A stretch of DNA of 64,000 nt, taken from assembly GCF_041734735.1 (NCBI RefSeq), contig NC_134907.1, positions 277,429 through 341,428 of the forward strand, given 5' to 3'. The stretch's first letter is position 1; each line of letters opens with the position of its first letter. A program made the position numbers and the translations under genes. Below the pieces are notes generated by a model. That model was given only the letters and a program-made list of their open reading frames with translations. It searched no databases and was not told where the DNA came from. The stretch comes from Babylonia areolata (taxonomy: Eukaryota > Mollusca > Gastropoda > Neogastropoda > Buccinidae). Positions 20,403-32,860 of the stretch are shown here, one piece after another.

Positions 20403-23400
20403 TTCCGTGTTGTGTTTTGCTTAAGTCGTAGAGTCATGTATTTATGCATTTTTCAACATTATTTCTGTAAACCTGTATAAACGTTTTTGCTAAATTATGT
20501 CGAGATGGCTCAGCACAAACTGAGTGGGACCTGTATAATGTTGACTCCATAGTCCCCACCTTCCCATACCACAGTGAAGTTAGAGTCGGGGCCGGGATTG
20601 TTGAAGTAACGCAATGCAAGAGCATCACGCCACTTCTTTAAAGTTTGTTGTTCAATATACCGGAATGTGTTTTTGTCGTCTTTTTTGTTTGTTTGTTTGC
20701 GAGGTGGTTGGTGTCCAACGTGTCTTTAAGTACAGGCATAGCCCCCTGTACGTTTGGCACGAAGGAATCCATACCTTATTTGAGCTACAGTGGATGAGCA
20801 TGGAAGTCGGAGGGTTCACAGAGGGCGTCTGATGCCCATGACAACTGGAGGAAACGAATCTCAGGTATTCACTGTTGGCCCACAGTCCTCCTTAGACACT
20901 CCGAGAAGATTACTACTCCACGACTTGGTGAGGTAACATTGAGGGGCCATGTTTTCTGGGGCACGTCTCACCTCTCTTCACAGCACCAGAAATGTGTAAA
21001 ACGTGTGAAATAGAACCACAACAAGCACTTAAAAACACTCACAAAAAACACAACTGCATTTAAGAACATTGCACAAATCACATACAAGTGTACCAGGAGA
21101 TGCGCTGTCATTTCAAGTGAAGCAGGAAGAAGAACTTACACATTTCAGAGACTTCCATTAGCACAAAACACTGTAAAGACTTATCGTGTACACATGGTGG
21201 CATACTTTTGTAAGAAGATGGACACCCCCTGTCGCGTGCGACAGTGTAGTGAGGGAAGAAAGGGAATTTGGGTCAACTTGACCCGTCGAATACGTCATGA
21301 TTTTCGTTTGTTTTTTTCTTTCTTTTCGTGCGTGCATGCATGTGTGTGTGCGTGTGTACGCGCGCGTGAGTGTGTTCCTTCCCTCCCTCGCCGTCAGCTC
21401 AGGTTGTTGTTTTCTTTTTCTCGTGCATGTATACCTGCACGTTATTAAGCTGAGCTACAGGTCTGATAATGAAAACTCACCTGTCGATGTCGTGGGCATC
21501 GGAAGATGCTTTAATCACTGGCAGTTGCACCCAGTCAGGGAGAGGTGGTTTGTTTTTCCAGTGTCCTGCTCCATTCATTTTGGAGTGAGGAGGTTTTTGC
21601 CGATTCGGTTCGGGTTTGGGCCTCCAGTGCCACTACATTTCCTGGGTCCGTGTCCGACCAGGAGGTCTGGAACTACGTTCTAGTTCCAGGGATTTAATCT
21701 CCCTTATGTTGTTGTTGTTTTGTTGTTTTTTTCCTCACGAGCTCTTGAGGTGAGTCACGTTGGAAGAGAGTGAAGAATGCTAGTTTTGTTTTGCTTTTCT
21801 ATAGACAGGGAGCGGCCATTGATACGTATTTCAGGTTGTTGTTTTTTGTTGTTGCTGCATTTAAAATATATACTTTAATTTCAGTGCAGTATGGCTCCTT
21901 TCTATCCTTGTGGATTCAGATTTATGTATATCTGTGTGCACACATATTCTGGTTGTTTTTTTTGTTGTTGTTGTTGTTGTTTAGTGATAATTATGAACAG
22001 TTGTAATAAGGCATTCAGTGGTACGTGTGAGTGTGTGCGAAACCCCTCTGTGTGTCTGCTTTCAAGTTAGCACATGCATTGTTTTTCTTGTGCTTGACTC
22101 TTGGCTCGAGTATTTTTACAGCTCTGAAGAGTGTGCTGAAAAGCGCCAAAACTCAGTCATGTAACAGACTGCAGATGTGAATCAACATGGTTGTTTTAGT
22201 ATACTGTAGTGCTACTGGAAGAGAGAGAGGGGGAGAGACCACTGAATGCTTGACCAGTTGACGTTTTTACCAGTGTGTGTGTTTTGGTGGTAAACCGATA
22301 GAAAGACGAACAGAACATGGAGAAGTGCGACTTGTGTGAACTTGAGAGAAATCGTACAAAGGTAACTTCCCCGCCCCCCCTCCCCCCAGTGGATAACAGA
22401 CTTATTATCATCCGTGAAAGAGCTGTAGCAGTGAGGTCGATTCCTGTGTAGAGCCGGGTTGATCCAGATGGAAGCCAGATAGGCTTGTGCTATGTGGAGA
22501 GAGTTGGCCGGCAGCGTGGATGGTGCTTTAGAGTGTGTGGCGTGTTGATCTGTTCGTGCAGATCTAGAACAACGCAGTCACTGAGTCAGTCAGCTCGGCA
22601 GTCAGTCAGTCAGTCACACTCGCATCACACTCAACGTTGCTGCGCCTGCTTCTTAAACTTGTGTATTGCGGTCGACTCGGTACAGTGCACTGACGACGGA
22701 TAAACCAGCGAGATGTGTGTAGCGGTTTTTCCCGGCTGAGGATCTATCTTCCACCGTTGTTTTGTCTCATGCTTCGAAGAGTGTCAGACGATTCCTGCAG
22801 TTTCCCTGGGTGCCTGATGTCCTCTCTGGAGTTTACGGTACTCCCGTGTATCGGCCATCTTCCCGGGTGCTGCAGTCCCCCCTAGTGCCTGAGTGTGGCC
22901 TGGGCACATCATCTGTGTTGTCCTCGCCCCACGTAACTACTGCCTCACTGGGGCGTGCTCGCCGTGTATCCCAACACTTCGCCTGCCTGCAGGGAGTGAC
23001 TCCGCCGACGTCGTGGCGGTTCGTGCGTGCCTGGGACCACTGTGTTCAGGACCAATGCCAGCCCGACATGGACGGTAGAGGATGCGTGTGCATGTGTGAG
23101 AGCAGTGCACAAGAGGGGTGAGTGTGTGTTCGAGCGAATGTGATTTTTTTTCTCTTTAAAAACAACCAAGCTTGACATAGTGAGGCGAATTATGGGTAGC
23201 GGGTTATTAGATTGGGAGGGGGGGGGGGGGGGGGGATTAAGGGAAATAGTTAAGGCCTCACTGCTGTTTCGGTTGTCAGTATGTCTGAGTGAATGAGTGA
23301 ATAAAGTTTTGTATTGTGTATAAATTCTTGGTGTTGGCTGCACTTAATTGAGCGTGCGAGGATCCGGAGACCCATTTTTCTTAAATCTTTCTTTTATTAG

Positions 23401-24100
23401 ATTGCGCGGAGCCTGTCGGGTGGTAGGTGGGTCCTCCACCTTTACTGGTCACGTGACCACCACCCCTCGCCCCCCCCTCCCCTCCTGTACCTGTGGCTGA
23501 GCGTGAGGTGGCGCTGTTCGCTCCGTACCTGGCGCGTCGCCTCCAGCCTTCTTCAGGTAGGCTGAACCAACATTGTCAGAACTATGCATTTACAGTGTGG
23601 TTTGGGCCATCCGTTCTAACAATTGTGGCTAGTAAAAACAAGACTGTGTGGTACTGACAGAGAAAAAAGGCTGTAAGTTGTGCATAAAGCCCCCACTACC
23701 CCGGGCTTGTTGCTGGCCATTAGAGGCCAGCTTTACCTAACATTGGTCTCTTTTGGGCAGCATGTATGGTCACGTTCCATGGACTGTTGAGAAGATCTAA
23801 CTTGTTTAGCAATGAGAAGGGCCTTCAGGCCGGTAGACAGTTGACAATGGACAGTTTTGGGGTGGAGCAAGACCAGAACTTATTACTGTGCTTGTGAAGT
23901 GGTCCAGAAAGAACTGATCAGTACAGAGGGGAAACAAACCACACTCCCTGTGCTTCATTCACATACCCTTTGCCCAGTGGCGGCGATTCCAGGCGCCTTC
24001 AGTTTACAAGGTTCCGAACCACCCGATTCCCCAAGCTTTCCCTCTATCAGCCGCAGCCTTCGCCTGGCGTCTTCGCATGCTCGTAGCAGGGCGTATAGAC
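20403..24100. other. Long spacer stretch without a supported gene
   Basis: No domain is recognised in 3.7 kb. Items seen: T-rich and TTG-rich runs (21,700-21,990), CAGT repeats (22,585-22,620), a GC-richer stretch 22,440-23,120 with a 119-codon frame (22,762-23,121) of no known family, a G run at 23,218-23,236, and an AATAAAG at about 23,300. The GC-richer part could be an unrecognised transcript, but nothing decides it. Confidence 0.45.
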
Positions 24101-24104
24101 TTCT

Positions 24105-24475
24105 GTGTTCGTGGCCTGCAACTCCCACGTTCACTCGTATGTACACGAGTGGGCTTTTACGTGTATGACTGTTTTTACCCCGCCATGTAGGCAGCCATAC
24201 TCCGCTTTCGGGGGGGTGTATGCTGGGTATGTTCTTCTTTCCATAACCCACCGAACGCTGACATGGATTACAGGATCTTTAACGTGCGTATTTAATCATC
24301 TGCTTGCGTATACACACGAAGGGGGTTCAGGCACAAGCAGGTCTGAACATATGTTGACCTGGGAGATCGTAAAAATTTCCACTCTTTACCCACCAGGCGC
24401 CGTCGCCGTGATTCGAACCCGGATCCCTCAGATTGAAAGTCCAACGCTTTAACCACTCGGCTATTGCGCCCGTCA
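24105..24475 (-). repeat. tRNA-derived SINE, spacer copy
   Basis: On the minus strand the head has TAGCCGAGTGGTTAAAGCGT and GGGTTCGAATCAC. The body with CATGTTGACCTGGG-type and GGATTACAG-type segments follows. It is the same family as 9,057-9,573 but lacks the far 3' tail, ending near 24,105. Confidence 0.82.
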
Positions 24476-24719
24476 GTAAAGACATTTCAAGCCACAGTTT
24501 GAGACGTGGTGGCGCTACCTGGACGTTGTCTTGCGGGGTGCCAGGGGAGGTGATCAAGGTTCCGCGTATTTAGCCTTTGTGGAGCAAGTCCCGCACCTCA
24601 CCTTGGACTATTATAGAAAGAAAATGTACAGAAATCTGCCTTCATGTTGGACCTCTATCCTAGAACAATATTGGCACCTTTGGCATTCGATGACACCCAA
24701 TTCGGAGTTGAAGTCTCAA

Positions 24720-24765
24720 TCGCGTGTGCGCGTGTGTGTGTGTATGTGTGTGTGCGTGCGTGTGT

Positions 24766-24808
<43 letters not shown>
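24720..24808. repeat. TG microsatellite
   Basis: Interrupted TG/TGCG units, then about 18 pure TG units ending in TATATATG. Confidence 0.93.
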
Positions 24809-24812
<4 letters not shown>

Positions 24813-25091
24813 AATGTTGGTCATTGTGCTGGCACGTGATCAGTCGGCCTGCTGCTCACGAAAGAAGAAAAAATTAAGTGGTATTTAGTATCAATAATAT
24901 TCAGATATTTCGACAGATCCAAACAACGTACCACGCACATATGCGCGGAGCCACGGGCTGCGCAGAAAGCACGGCACGCAGATGTGCATGATCGCGGTAC
25001 TTGCTGTTTCCACACGTTGCACGCACATCTACGTACCGAATTTGACTCGAAACAAAAAATCCCCACCAATGGTCTGTGGGGAAAAACTCAT
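24809..25091. other. Unassigned spacer segment
   Basis: A CpG-rich 120-bp piece (24,930-25,050) with several GCACG motifs. No gene seen. Confidence 0.4.
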
Positions 25092-25208
25092 AATTCTACT
25101 CAGCAATCACCTGTCTATCTTTAGAGTAGAAGCCTTGATCTAAACTGGTCTTTCTACTCAGCAATCACCTGTCTATCTTTAGAGTAGAAGCCTTGATCTA
25201 AACTGGTC
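25092..25208. repeat. 58-bp direct duplication
   Basis: TTCTACTCAGCAATCACCTG through GATCTAAACTGGTCT occurs twice in tandem with almost no change. Confidence 0.93.
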
Positions 25209-25423
25209 TAATATCCGGTATTATCAACAAACGGTGAAACAACGCACTCGACGCCGGTCATTTTGCTGCAAAACAATGGCGGCGAAGCGAACGAGATGGT
25301 TGGTCGCGTCACCTGGTGTTTTGTGATCGCTCCGTCAAAATCTCCCAAACTTTCTGAAGTTGTCAACTTTTCTAGACACATCTGACCTTCCAAAACTGAT
25401 AATTTCGGGGGGGGGGAGGCGGG

Positions 25424-25720
25424 TATTGTTGAAACTGTTGTTGTGAGCTTCTGTGTTACATCTATAACATTTTTTTCTTTTTTGAAGCATTACTTTATTC
25501 TGTAATGTTTTGGGATATTGTTGAAACCGTTGTGAGTTTTTCTGTGTTACATTTATACCATATTTCTTTTTTGAAGCATTACTTTATTCTGTAATGTTTT
25601 GGGTATTGTTGAATCCATTGTTGTGAGCTTTTCCCTGTTACATCTATACCATTTTTTTTCTTTTTAGAAGTATTATTTTATTTTATAATTTTTTTTGTGT
25701 ATTGTTGAAACCGTTGTTGT
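25424..25720. repeat. About 90-bp tandem repeat, 3.3 copies
   Basis: Units start TATTGTTGAAACCGTTG and include TGTGTTACATCTATA and AAGCATTACTTTATTC. They diverge by indels in T runs. Confidence 0.88.
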
Positions 25721-25739
25721 GAGAAAAATAAAAAGAGTA

Positions 25740-27215
25740 GAAATTGTAGACGGAAAACTGGCAGAGGCCCTTGCAGAAAGAGATGAAACAGAGAAGGGAA
25801 AAAGAACAAAAACATCGTGATTGTCAACCTGTAGGACAGTAGCACCAGCAGTGCAGAAAAAAGGAAAGAAGACGACGTGACTGACATCATGAATTTTATG
25901 GAGAAAGGAGAAGTGACAGTGGAGAAAGGAGAAGTGACAGTGGAGAAAGGAGAAGTGACAGTGGAGAAAGGAGAAGTGACAGTGGAGAAAGGAGAAGTGA
26001 CAGTAGAGAAAGGAGAAGTGACAGTGGAGAAAGGAGAAGTGACAGTAGAGAAAGGAGAAGTGACAGTGGAGAAAGGAGAAGTGACAGTGGAGAAAGGAGA
26101 AGTGACAGTGGAGAAAGGAGAAGTGACAGTGGAGAAAGGAGAAGTGACAGTAGAGAAAGGAGAAGTGACAGTGGAGAAAGGAGTGACAGTGGAGAAAGGA
26201 GAAGTGACAGTGGAGAAAGGAGAAGTGACAGTGGAGAAAGGAGAAGTGACAGTGGAGAAAGGAGAAGTGACAGTAGAGAAAGGAGAAGTGACAGTGGAGA
26301 AAGGAGAAGTGACAGTGGAGAAAGGAGAAGTGACAGTGGAGAAAGGAGAAGTGACAGTGGAGAAAGGAGAAGTGACAGACCCAATCAGGTTGGGAAGACA
26401 AGGGGGGAACAGACCTAGAATGCTGAAAGTGACTGACCACAGAAAGTAGAAAGAGAGAAATCATGAAAAAAGCAACAATGACAAATCAGGAAATCTGTGA
26501 CCCTAAGAAGAGGGTGTACATAAACAATGAAATGACACCAACAGAAAGACAACTATTCAAAGATCTATTGGCAAAACAAAAAAAAGAAGAAAGAATGGCC
26601 AGAGGGGACAAGGACCTGATAATCAGTCTAATATCACCATCTTAGATGAACAGACTATAAATGAATAAACGAAACGACGACCTGATTATCAGAAACGGCC
26701 AGTTAGTCAAAAAGACCAGAGTGGATGACCAGACATATGCAGACAAGGTGAAGGAAGAACAGACCATGACAGATGACGAGTGACTGCAACCTTACAATGT
26801 AAAACAGACTGTAAATAATTGTCAAGACTTTCAGTTTTCCTGTGACTGTGTCATTTTATACAGTAATGTAGATAGTCTCTTCAATAAGATAGTAGAAGTT
26901 AACGTGAGATTTAATGAGGTAAAGCCACAAGTTCTCAGTTTAACAAAGACAAAAAACAAACAAAAAACAAACAAACAAAAACAAAAAACAGAGTAAGATA
27001 TTCAAAGTAAAAGAGCACCGTAGCATCCCAAACTATGACATATTTACTGATATCAATAAAAAGAGGTGTAGCCCTGTTTTTGCACAAATCCTTAGAAACC
27101 CAAGAATGTCCAATATTAGCAAATTCTACTTTTCAAGAAATGGTATGGTGTAAATTAAAAAGTGCAAATGATGAGAGTTTTAATCGGGTGTATATACAAA
27201 AGTACAAATTCACCA
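25740..27215 (+). mobile_element. LINE fragment: ORF1 end and start of endonuclease
   Basis: An ORF1-like segment: KNIVIVNL, then DIMNFMEKGEVT, DPIRLGRQGGNRPRMLKV, then KRVYINNEMTPTERQLFKDL and DLIIRNGQLVKK. This resembles the C-terminal part of LINE ORF1 proteins. ORF2 then begins (about 26,840: YSNVDSLFNKIVEVNV) and continues at 27,035 with KRGVALFLHKSLETQE and MVWCKL, an endonuclease start. Stops and frameshifts separate the parts. The element stops near 27,200, where it abuts the end of the receptor pseudogene in opposite orientation. Confidence 0.7.
25905..26376 (+). repeat. 21-bp minisatellite within LINE ORF1, about 22 copies
   Basis: The unit GTGGAGAAAGGAGAAGTGAC plus A encodes VEKGEVT. 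It is flanked by ORF1-like sequence and keeps the frame, so it appears to be a short ORF1 segment that multiplied in this copy. One unit is shortened by 6 bp (about 26,180). Confidence 0.92.
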
Positions 27216-28700
27216 GAACAAAATATAGACGAGCAAGAAGAGAACAAAGTTCAGGCAGACTATGACGCCAAAGGAATAGGTATGTCTAGGTGAGTCGTCC
27301 CAGGTGATAGGCAGAGGAATGCAAATACTCCTCTGGTAAAACTGCCAGGTAGATACAACAGGCAGTAATGGAACTAGCGCCAGTCCAATCACAGTGCACC
27401 ATGCCAGTAAACAAGCCATATGAGCTGACTGTCGTCCAAAATGTGCAGAACTGAATGGAAGGTTGAGAACTAAAAACCGATCCAGACATGTTGAATGCCG
27501 ACACTTCATTCGATACAAAAGAGAGAAATCCAGCCACTGTACATGTCACGCTATTTCTCCAGTTGACATCATTCCACAGATAGGTGCCTTGGTACATTCT
27601 GTCTGCCACCCCTATCAAAGCCAGGTACACACCCATCAGGAAGTCCGAGACACACAAGTGGATGACGAAGACCCCATAGCTCTGTGTGACACCGGTTCTG
27701 TCCACAAAGGCCCGGAATATGAAGCTGGACAGACTGCCCAGCAAGGTGAGAGTGGCGAAGACAGACAGCACAGCACGGTACACGTCAGACCGCAGCATTG
27801 CCTCGCAGGAGGAAATTTCGTCTGAAGGAGCATGACAGTTTAGGAGTTGAAACCCACTGGTAACATGGCTAGACAGCATAGGTTGTAGTTGTCAGCATAC
27901 ACTGCTTCAAGGAAAGCCAAAGAATTGTATAAATTCCGTGGGAAATATTCAGTCCTGTTGCCTCGGACATCCACACTTTGGAGTCTGGTCAACTGAAAAG
28001 TGATTTATTCTGTTTCCAGAGAGATTGAGGAGCTGAAGATGAGGAAGCAGTTGTAAAAATCTACTATCTATTACATTCATAATGATATTAGATCCAGTGT
28101 TCTGACAGAAGGGTGAGTTAAACTTTCATCAATTTTACCGGAACAAACCAATGTCATTGGATTCCTTGCCAAACGTAAAGAACGCAGTCGCGCATTTTTC
28201 AGGTGGTGCCACTCAACAGATGTCAGATTATTGCTGCTTAAATTAAAAAAAAAAAATTGGGAAAACTAATATAAACAAGACTGCAGTTCTGGAGATTGAG
28301 ATAAACCAGCATGGTCAGTTCAACAAATCTGAAGGCGATGCAGCTGAACTCCTGGCATCCAGGTAGCGAAGACCAGTGATGTTTTCTGTTTCAAAAGGAT
28401 GGTGACAGAAGGCAGACAGTCCATAGCAAGTACAGTGGGAAGGACGATGATACTGACACAGTAGTTCGTCATCCCACTGTGGACACTGCGAAACTCCATC
28501 ACATATGTTGTCTGGATGGACACACATTATTCATGAGCGACATCTGTAATAGCCTGGACATGCTAACTGTCACAAACCACTTCATCCTCAAACCCAGGAC
28601 AGTCTTTCACACCATTACAACGTACATACACAGGCAGGCAGTAGCACGTCAGTACAGAGCAGGCAAAATGTGTATCTGGACATGTGTGATTATACAGTCT
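27210..28700 (-). pseudogene. LDLa-LRR-7TM receptor pseudogene (GRL101/relaxin-receptor-like)
   Basis: Read leftward: an LDLa module (TCPDTHFACS...CNGVKDCPGFEDEVVC, about 28,680-28,560); a second LDLa (28,540-28,440, CVHPDNICDGVSQC, DDELLC) with an in-frame TGA before it; a C-rich LRR cap (HCTCYGLSAFCHHP) and LRR-like pieces (LRYLDARSS, LVYLNLQNC, LNLSGNRI); then 7TM starting SCEAMLRSDVYRAVLSVFAT. TM1-TM3 are in the frame 27,879-27,480 (HLCVSDFLMGVYLALIGVAD). A short deletion with frameshift follows, and DRFLVLNLPFSSAHFGR to NFVLFLLVYI continues in the frame ending at about 27,216. TM6-TM7 are absent. Frame breaks in LDLa, LRR and 7TM show it is dead. The family senses extracellular ligands at the cell surface. 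The absence of introns means one large exon or a retrocopy. Confidence 0.82.
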
Positions 28701-28768
28701 GTCTGTTTGTAGAGGAAACAGACACAAGTTTCCCTTTCCACTGAATAGAGCAACTGCAGAAGGAAGAA

Positions 28769-28770
<2 letters not shown>

Positions 28771-28850
<80 letters not shown>
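28771..28850. repeat. TA microsatellite
   Basis: About 39 TA units just upstream of the receptor pseudogene. Confidence 0.97.
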
Positions 28851-28852
<2 letters not shown>

Positions 28853-30530
28853 AATGTCAGTCTCTGATTTGAAACACACAGATTTACATTCACGTTCATC
28901 TGCTCCATTTCTACACTGGTAGAGCTGATCGCACGATTGTTGCTTGGGTAAGCACTGAGAATGTTGAAAGTATTGTTAGTAATATGTTCCATGGTGAAAA
29001 GTGGATGAAATGGATGGCATTTGTTATGAAAGAGAGAGAGAGAGCATAAATAAACACCTGTAGTCTTCATTTTCCAAAAAGAAGGGAAAGAATCATAAGA
29101 ATCAGTCTTGGTTTAACCTGTAACCTTAGAACTGATTTCCGCTGAGGAGAGTGGCAGTGGTGGAGAGTGTAGCAATGGAGGTGTTTGCTTTAACCTTTAT
29201 CTGTAATGGTCATGTTAGCATTTTTAGACGTACAAAAAGGGAGGTTAGCATGTGCAGCAAATTACAGCTGTTTCATGCTTTAAAATAAAGTCATCAAGCT
29301 TGCCCCTTGTCCCTGTCTGCTGAGTGGAAAAAGCTTTTTTAACATAAGCTGAGAGAAACTCCCCATAGTTTGCCAGGGACCTCTCTCTTGTTACGAATAT
29401 GTCTCTCTAAAACTAACATGAGCAGAAACCTGAAGGGTAAGTTCAATCAGAACAAGCACTACAGAACACCACAGTGCATGGTCTCCTCTGGCATGTGGCC
29501 TCCTGGCGTCCTAATCTCGATGGTTCCCTGTGGACTGCTGACAGTAGAACTGCGACATGATGAACCTGGGTGGGGCCGTGTATGGAAGATATGAAATGGG
29601 TGATACTAGTGAAACGACGCACGTGACGGGGGCAGACAAAAACGAACACAAAAACAAAGGGATGAAACAATAAACTAAGCATGTTCGTGAAAACTACAAG
29701 TGCAGAGAATTAGACTTGACCTATGGGGGTCAAGAACAATGGATGATAATCCACTCAGGACGAAAACGAAATGTTGACAGTAAACCCCGTGTGTGGGGAG
29801 CTACAGGCAGAAAAACTCGGAACCCCAAACCACTTCTGTGAGAACAGTTGAAATCAGCAGTAGCCCAATGCATGACACTGTCGATCTCTCACTCACTGGC
29901 ATTCTGTAGCATACTGTAGAATGAGACATAAACACCGGGTGGGGCTAGAATGTGAATATATGAATTATTTCTTTTAAATTCCCCAACTCAATTACTGTAA
30001 CTAATTCATGCCGGTATTCAATCGCTCATCCAATATTACTGATAATTCAACAATACTCGCACACAATATTATGTAAGTTGCCAACGTCAAAGTTCAGATC
30101 CACAACCCTGAAGGAACAATCAAAATAATGTCACGCAGGTTCGAACCATGTCCACGGAACCTTGGAGTCTGTCGCGTACACAGTTTTCCTCTAAACTACA
30201 GTGGTTAGCGTATCGTTTGTATTGAATTGTCTCGTTCTCTCCAGGGTCACACACATATACAATCTAGAATATATTATTCCAAATCCAAAATAGACAATAA
30301 CCTATAAAGTACTTTATTATGTAATCATGCAATTATGCAACACACAGGCACACGCAAATCACATCTCACAATAATGCTCATTCGTTTATGCACGATTCCT
30401 GCTGAACAACAAAAAATATTAAGTGACAAAAGGAAGGGACGGGGGAGTTGACAGTACTGATATGAATCTGATACATATCATATTTTTACAACCATCTGAT
30501 ACTAGTGTTTCGAAACCAAATTGTGTGCTG
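28851..30530. other. Spacer stretch, nothing recognised
   Basis: AT-rich unique-looking sequence with only short frames. No domain, tandem array or transposon end is recognised. Confidence 0.5.
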
Positions 30531-30589
30531 CATGCGTTCGTGCGCACACTCACCATGTTCACACTTACGTGGAAAACACGTGTGCGCGC

Positions 30590-30815
30590 GAAAACACACA
30601 CACACACACACACAGACACTTTAAAATCACTCAGATACACAAACATATACACACAAACGCTCATAAACCGTAAAAATACACGTGGGCACACATGCACATA
30701 TACACACAGGTACACACTAGTCACATACGCACACGTACACATGCGAGCATGCACAAAACTCACAAACGCGCACTCATATGTACATGCACGCGCACACACG
30801 CACTCTCACTTCCTC
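30590..30815. repeat. Degenerate CA-rich tract
   Basis: ACACAC-rich with many CATAC, CACGT and CATGC variants. The long frames on both strands are compositional. Confidence 0.8.
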
Positions 30816-30824
30816 AGCCACTTT

Positions 30825-31078
30825 CACACACGATCTCCATCCTTGTCAAGACGCTGGAGCTGTTGGTAATGCTGCATACATATCTCCATCCTTGTCAAGA
30901 CGCTGGAGCTGTTGGTAGTGCTTCATAGATATCTCCATCCTTGTCAAGACGCTGGAGCTGTTGGTAATGCTGCATAGATATCTCCATCCTTGTCAAGACG
31001 CTGGAGCTGTTGGTAATGCTGCATACATATCTCCATCCTTGTCAAGACGCTGGAGCTGTTGGTAATGCTGCATAGATC
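30825..31078. repeat. 49-bp minisatellite, 5 copies
   Basis: The unit is ATCTCCATCCTTGTCAAGAC, then GCTGGAGCTGTTGGTAATGC, then TGCATACAT or TGCATAGAT. Only a few substitutions separate the units. Confidence 0.94.
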
Positions 31079-31299
31079 GTCACTTCAGTTGTAACAGTCA
31101 GTGTTTCCGGACCATAGAGATTGATAATTAAGTCTATGATCCAGGCTGATTTTACATCAGCTGATTGTGTGCCAATAAATATGACTGCAGTTCGTAAACG
31201 TTAGTTTGATCTGGATCTAAACCGAAGTTCCAAAGATTCATGCATCAGCTTGGTATAGGCGTGAAATATTTGAACATTCACTGTCGCCGTCGGCTCACT

Positions 31300-31700
31300 T
31301 GTCGCTGTATAATCTGTAGCCTATTGCATGACGTCACTCCTCCACTTGCCATTCTTGTCTTTGAGTACTGCCAGAAAATAAGAATTTACCTGTGTCTTTG
31401 TCATATCGAAATCTAAAATTTACTTAATTCTGAATCGTCTGACACCACGCATATGTTCAGGAAAATTCTTGTTTTAAAGTTACAGGCAGACACATATGTG
31501 GGTTTTTCCATGTGGCTGAATAATCCGTATTGCATGACTTGCCATACTATTCTTGTTTGAGTACTGCAGAGAGAAAAGACTGCCTCTTTTATCTGGAAAT
31601 TTAAGGTTTATTCAGTTCTGAATCTTTTGACACCACAAAGGTATTCAGGATATTTCTTGTTTTTTTAAGTCATGGGCACACAAATATGAGGTTTTTTCGT
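31300..31700. repeat. Diverged tandem pair, about 200-bp unit
   Basis: Both halves share TTGCATGAC, CTATTCTTGT or CCATTCTTGTC with TTTGAGTACTGC, TTTGACACCAC and GGTTTTTTC or GGGTTTTTCC. It may be a satellite dimer or an old local duplication. Confidence 0.65.
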
Positions 31701-31995
31701 GAGCCCATTTCTCCATTTCTACTCATTGAGTACACGAACTTAGAAAAAATCATAGAAAAAACTATGACATATAGATCCATAAGGTTATTTTTATTTATTT
31801 TATTTAGTTATTTATTACTATCTTTTTTTTTAATCTGTGATTTTTTTAAACTTGTAGACAGTATACAAACATAAAATTGACAAATTGCGATTGTAGCCAG
31901 GTTTTCCTTTGCTGCGTCACACTCACACACACACAGACACAGACACACACACACATTATGTATATACTTTTTTTTTTACCAAATGAATATGCGCT

Positions 31996-32037
<42 letters not shown>

Positions 32038-32337
32038 TGTGTGCGTGCGTGATGTTAACACATTTTAGAAACGCTGTTTAGTTACTTATTTGGTACGGAC
32101 TGCTATCCGTAATGTAAGAATCATTTTATCATTATTTTTTATGGTGTGTGTGTGTGTGACAGATTAATCAATAAAATAAAATCACCTAAATTTCCTTAAA
32201 TTTTATGCATCTCCACTTAGGTGATGTTCGAGAATAATAAATAAAACGAAATGAAGAAATAGAGTAATTAAAAAAAAATTACAATTAAGAATTGATAAAA
32301 ATATAAAACGAGTGAAGTGTCGTTACGGAGTCGATGC
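31701..32337. other. AT-rich spacer end with microsatellites
   Basis: CA, TC and TG units at 31,917-32,045. No gene. Confidence 0.6.
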
Positions 32338-32339
<2 letters not shown>

Positions 32340-32405
<66 letters not shown>

Positions 32406-32464
32406 CAAGTGTATATTTGGTCATATTGCAGACTAATGAAGAACCCCTCCCCCCCATAACTCTC

Positions 32465-32505
<41 letters not shown>

Positions 32506-32614
32506 CTCTCTCTCATTCTCTCTTTCTCTTCCCCCCACCTCTCTCTCTCTCTCTGTCACATACACACACACACACACACACACACGAACAAACAAACCAA
32601 AACAAAAAAACAAC

Positions 32615-32651
<37 letters not shown>

Positions 32652-32790
32652 GCACGCACGCACGCACCTACACACACACACACAAACAAAACAAAAAACA
32701 CGCAAACACACACGCCTACACCTACACACACACACACACACACACACACAACCACACACAAACAAACAAACACACTTTGGTATTTTGAAT
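32340..32790. repeat. TG/TA/TC/CA microsatellite cluster at the inner edge of the right arm
   Basis: TG units at 32,340-32,402, TA at 32,470-32,500, TC at 32,500-32,560, and CA with ACAAAC variants to 32,775. The TTGGTCATATTGCAGACTAA segment at about 32,415-32,440 is the innermost part still matching the left arm. Confidence 0.88.
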
Positions 32791-32860
32791 CAGCCTCACA
32801 TCACAATTGACATAAACCCTGCAGATCCAAACATTACATCACAAGATATTACATTTCACA

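Noticed and set aside
25673-26464. 263-codon minus-strand frame of HFSFLHC repeats
   Set aside because: Antisense shadow of the 21-bp array in LINE ORF1.
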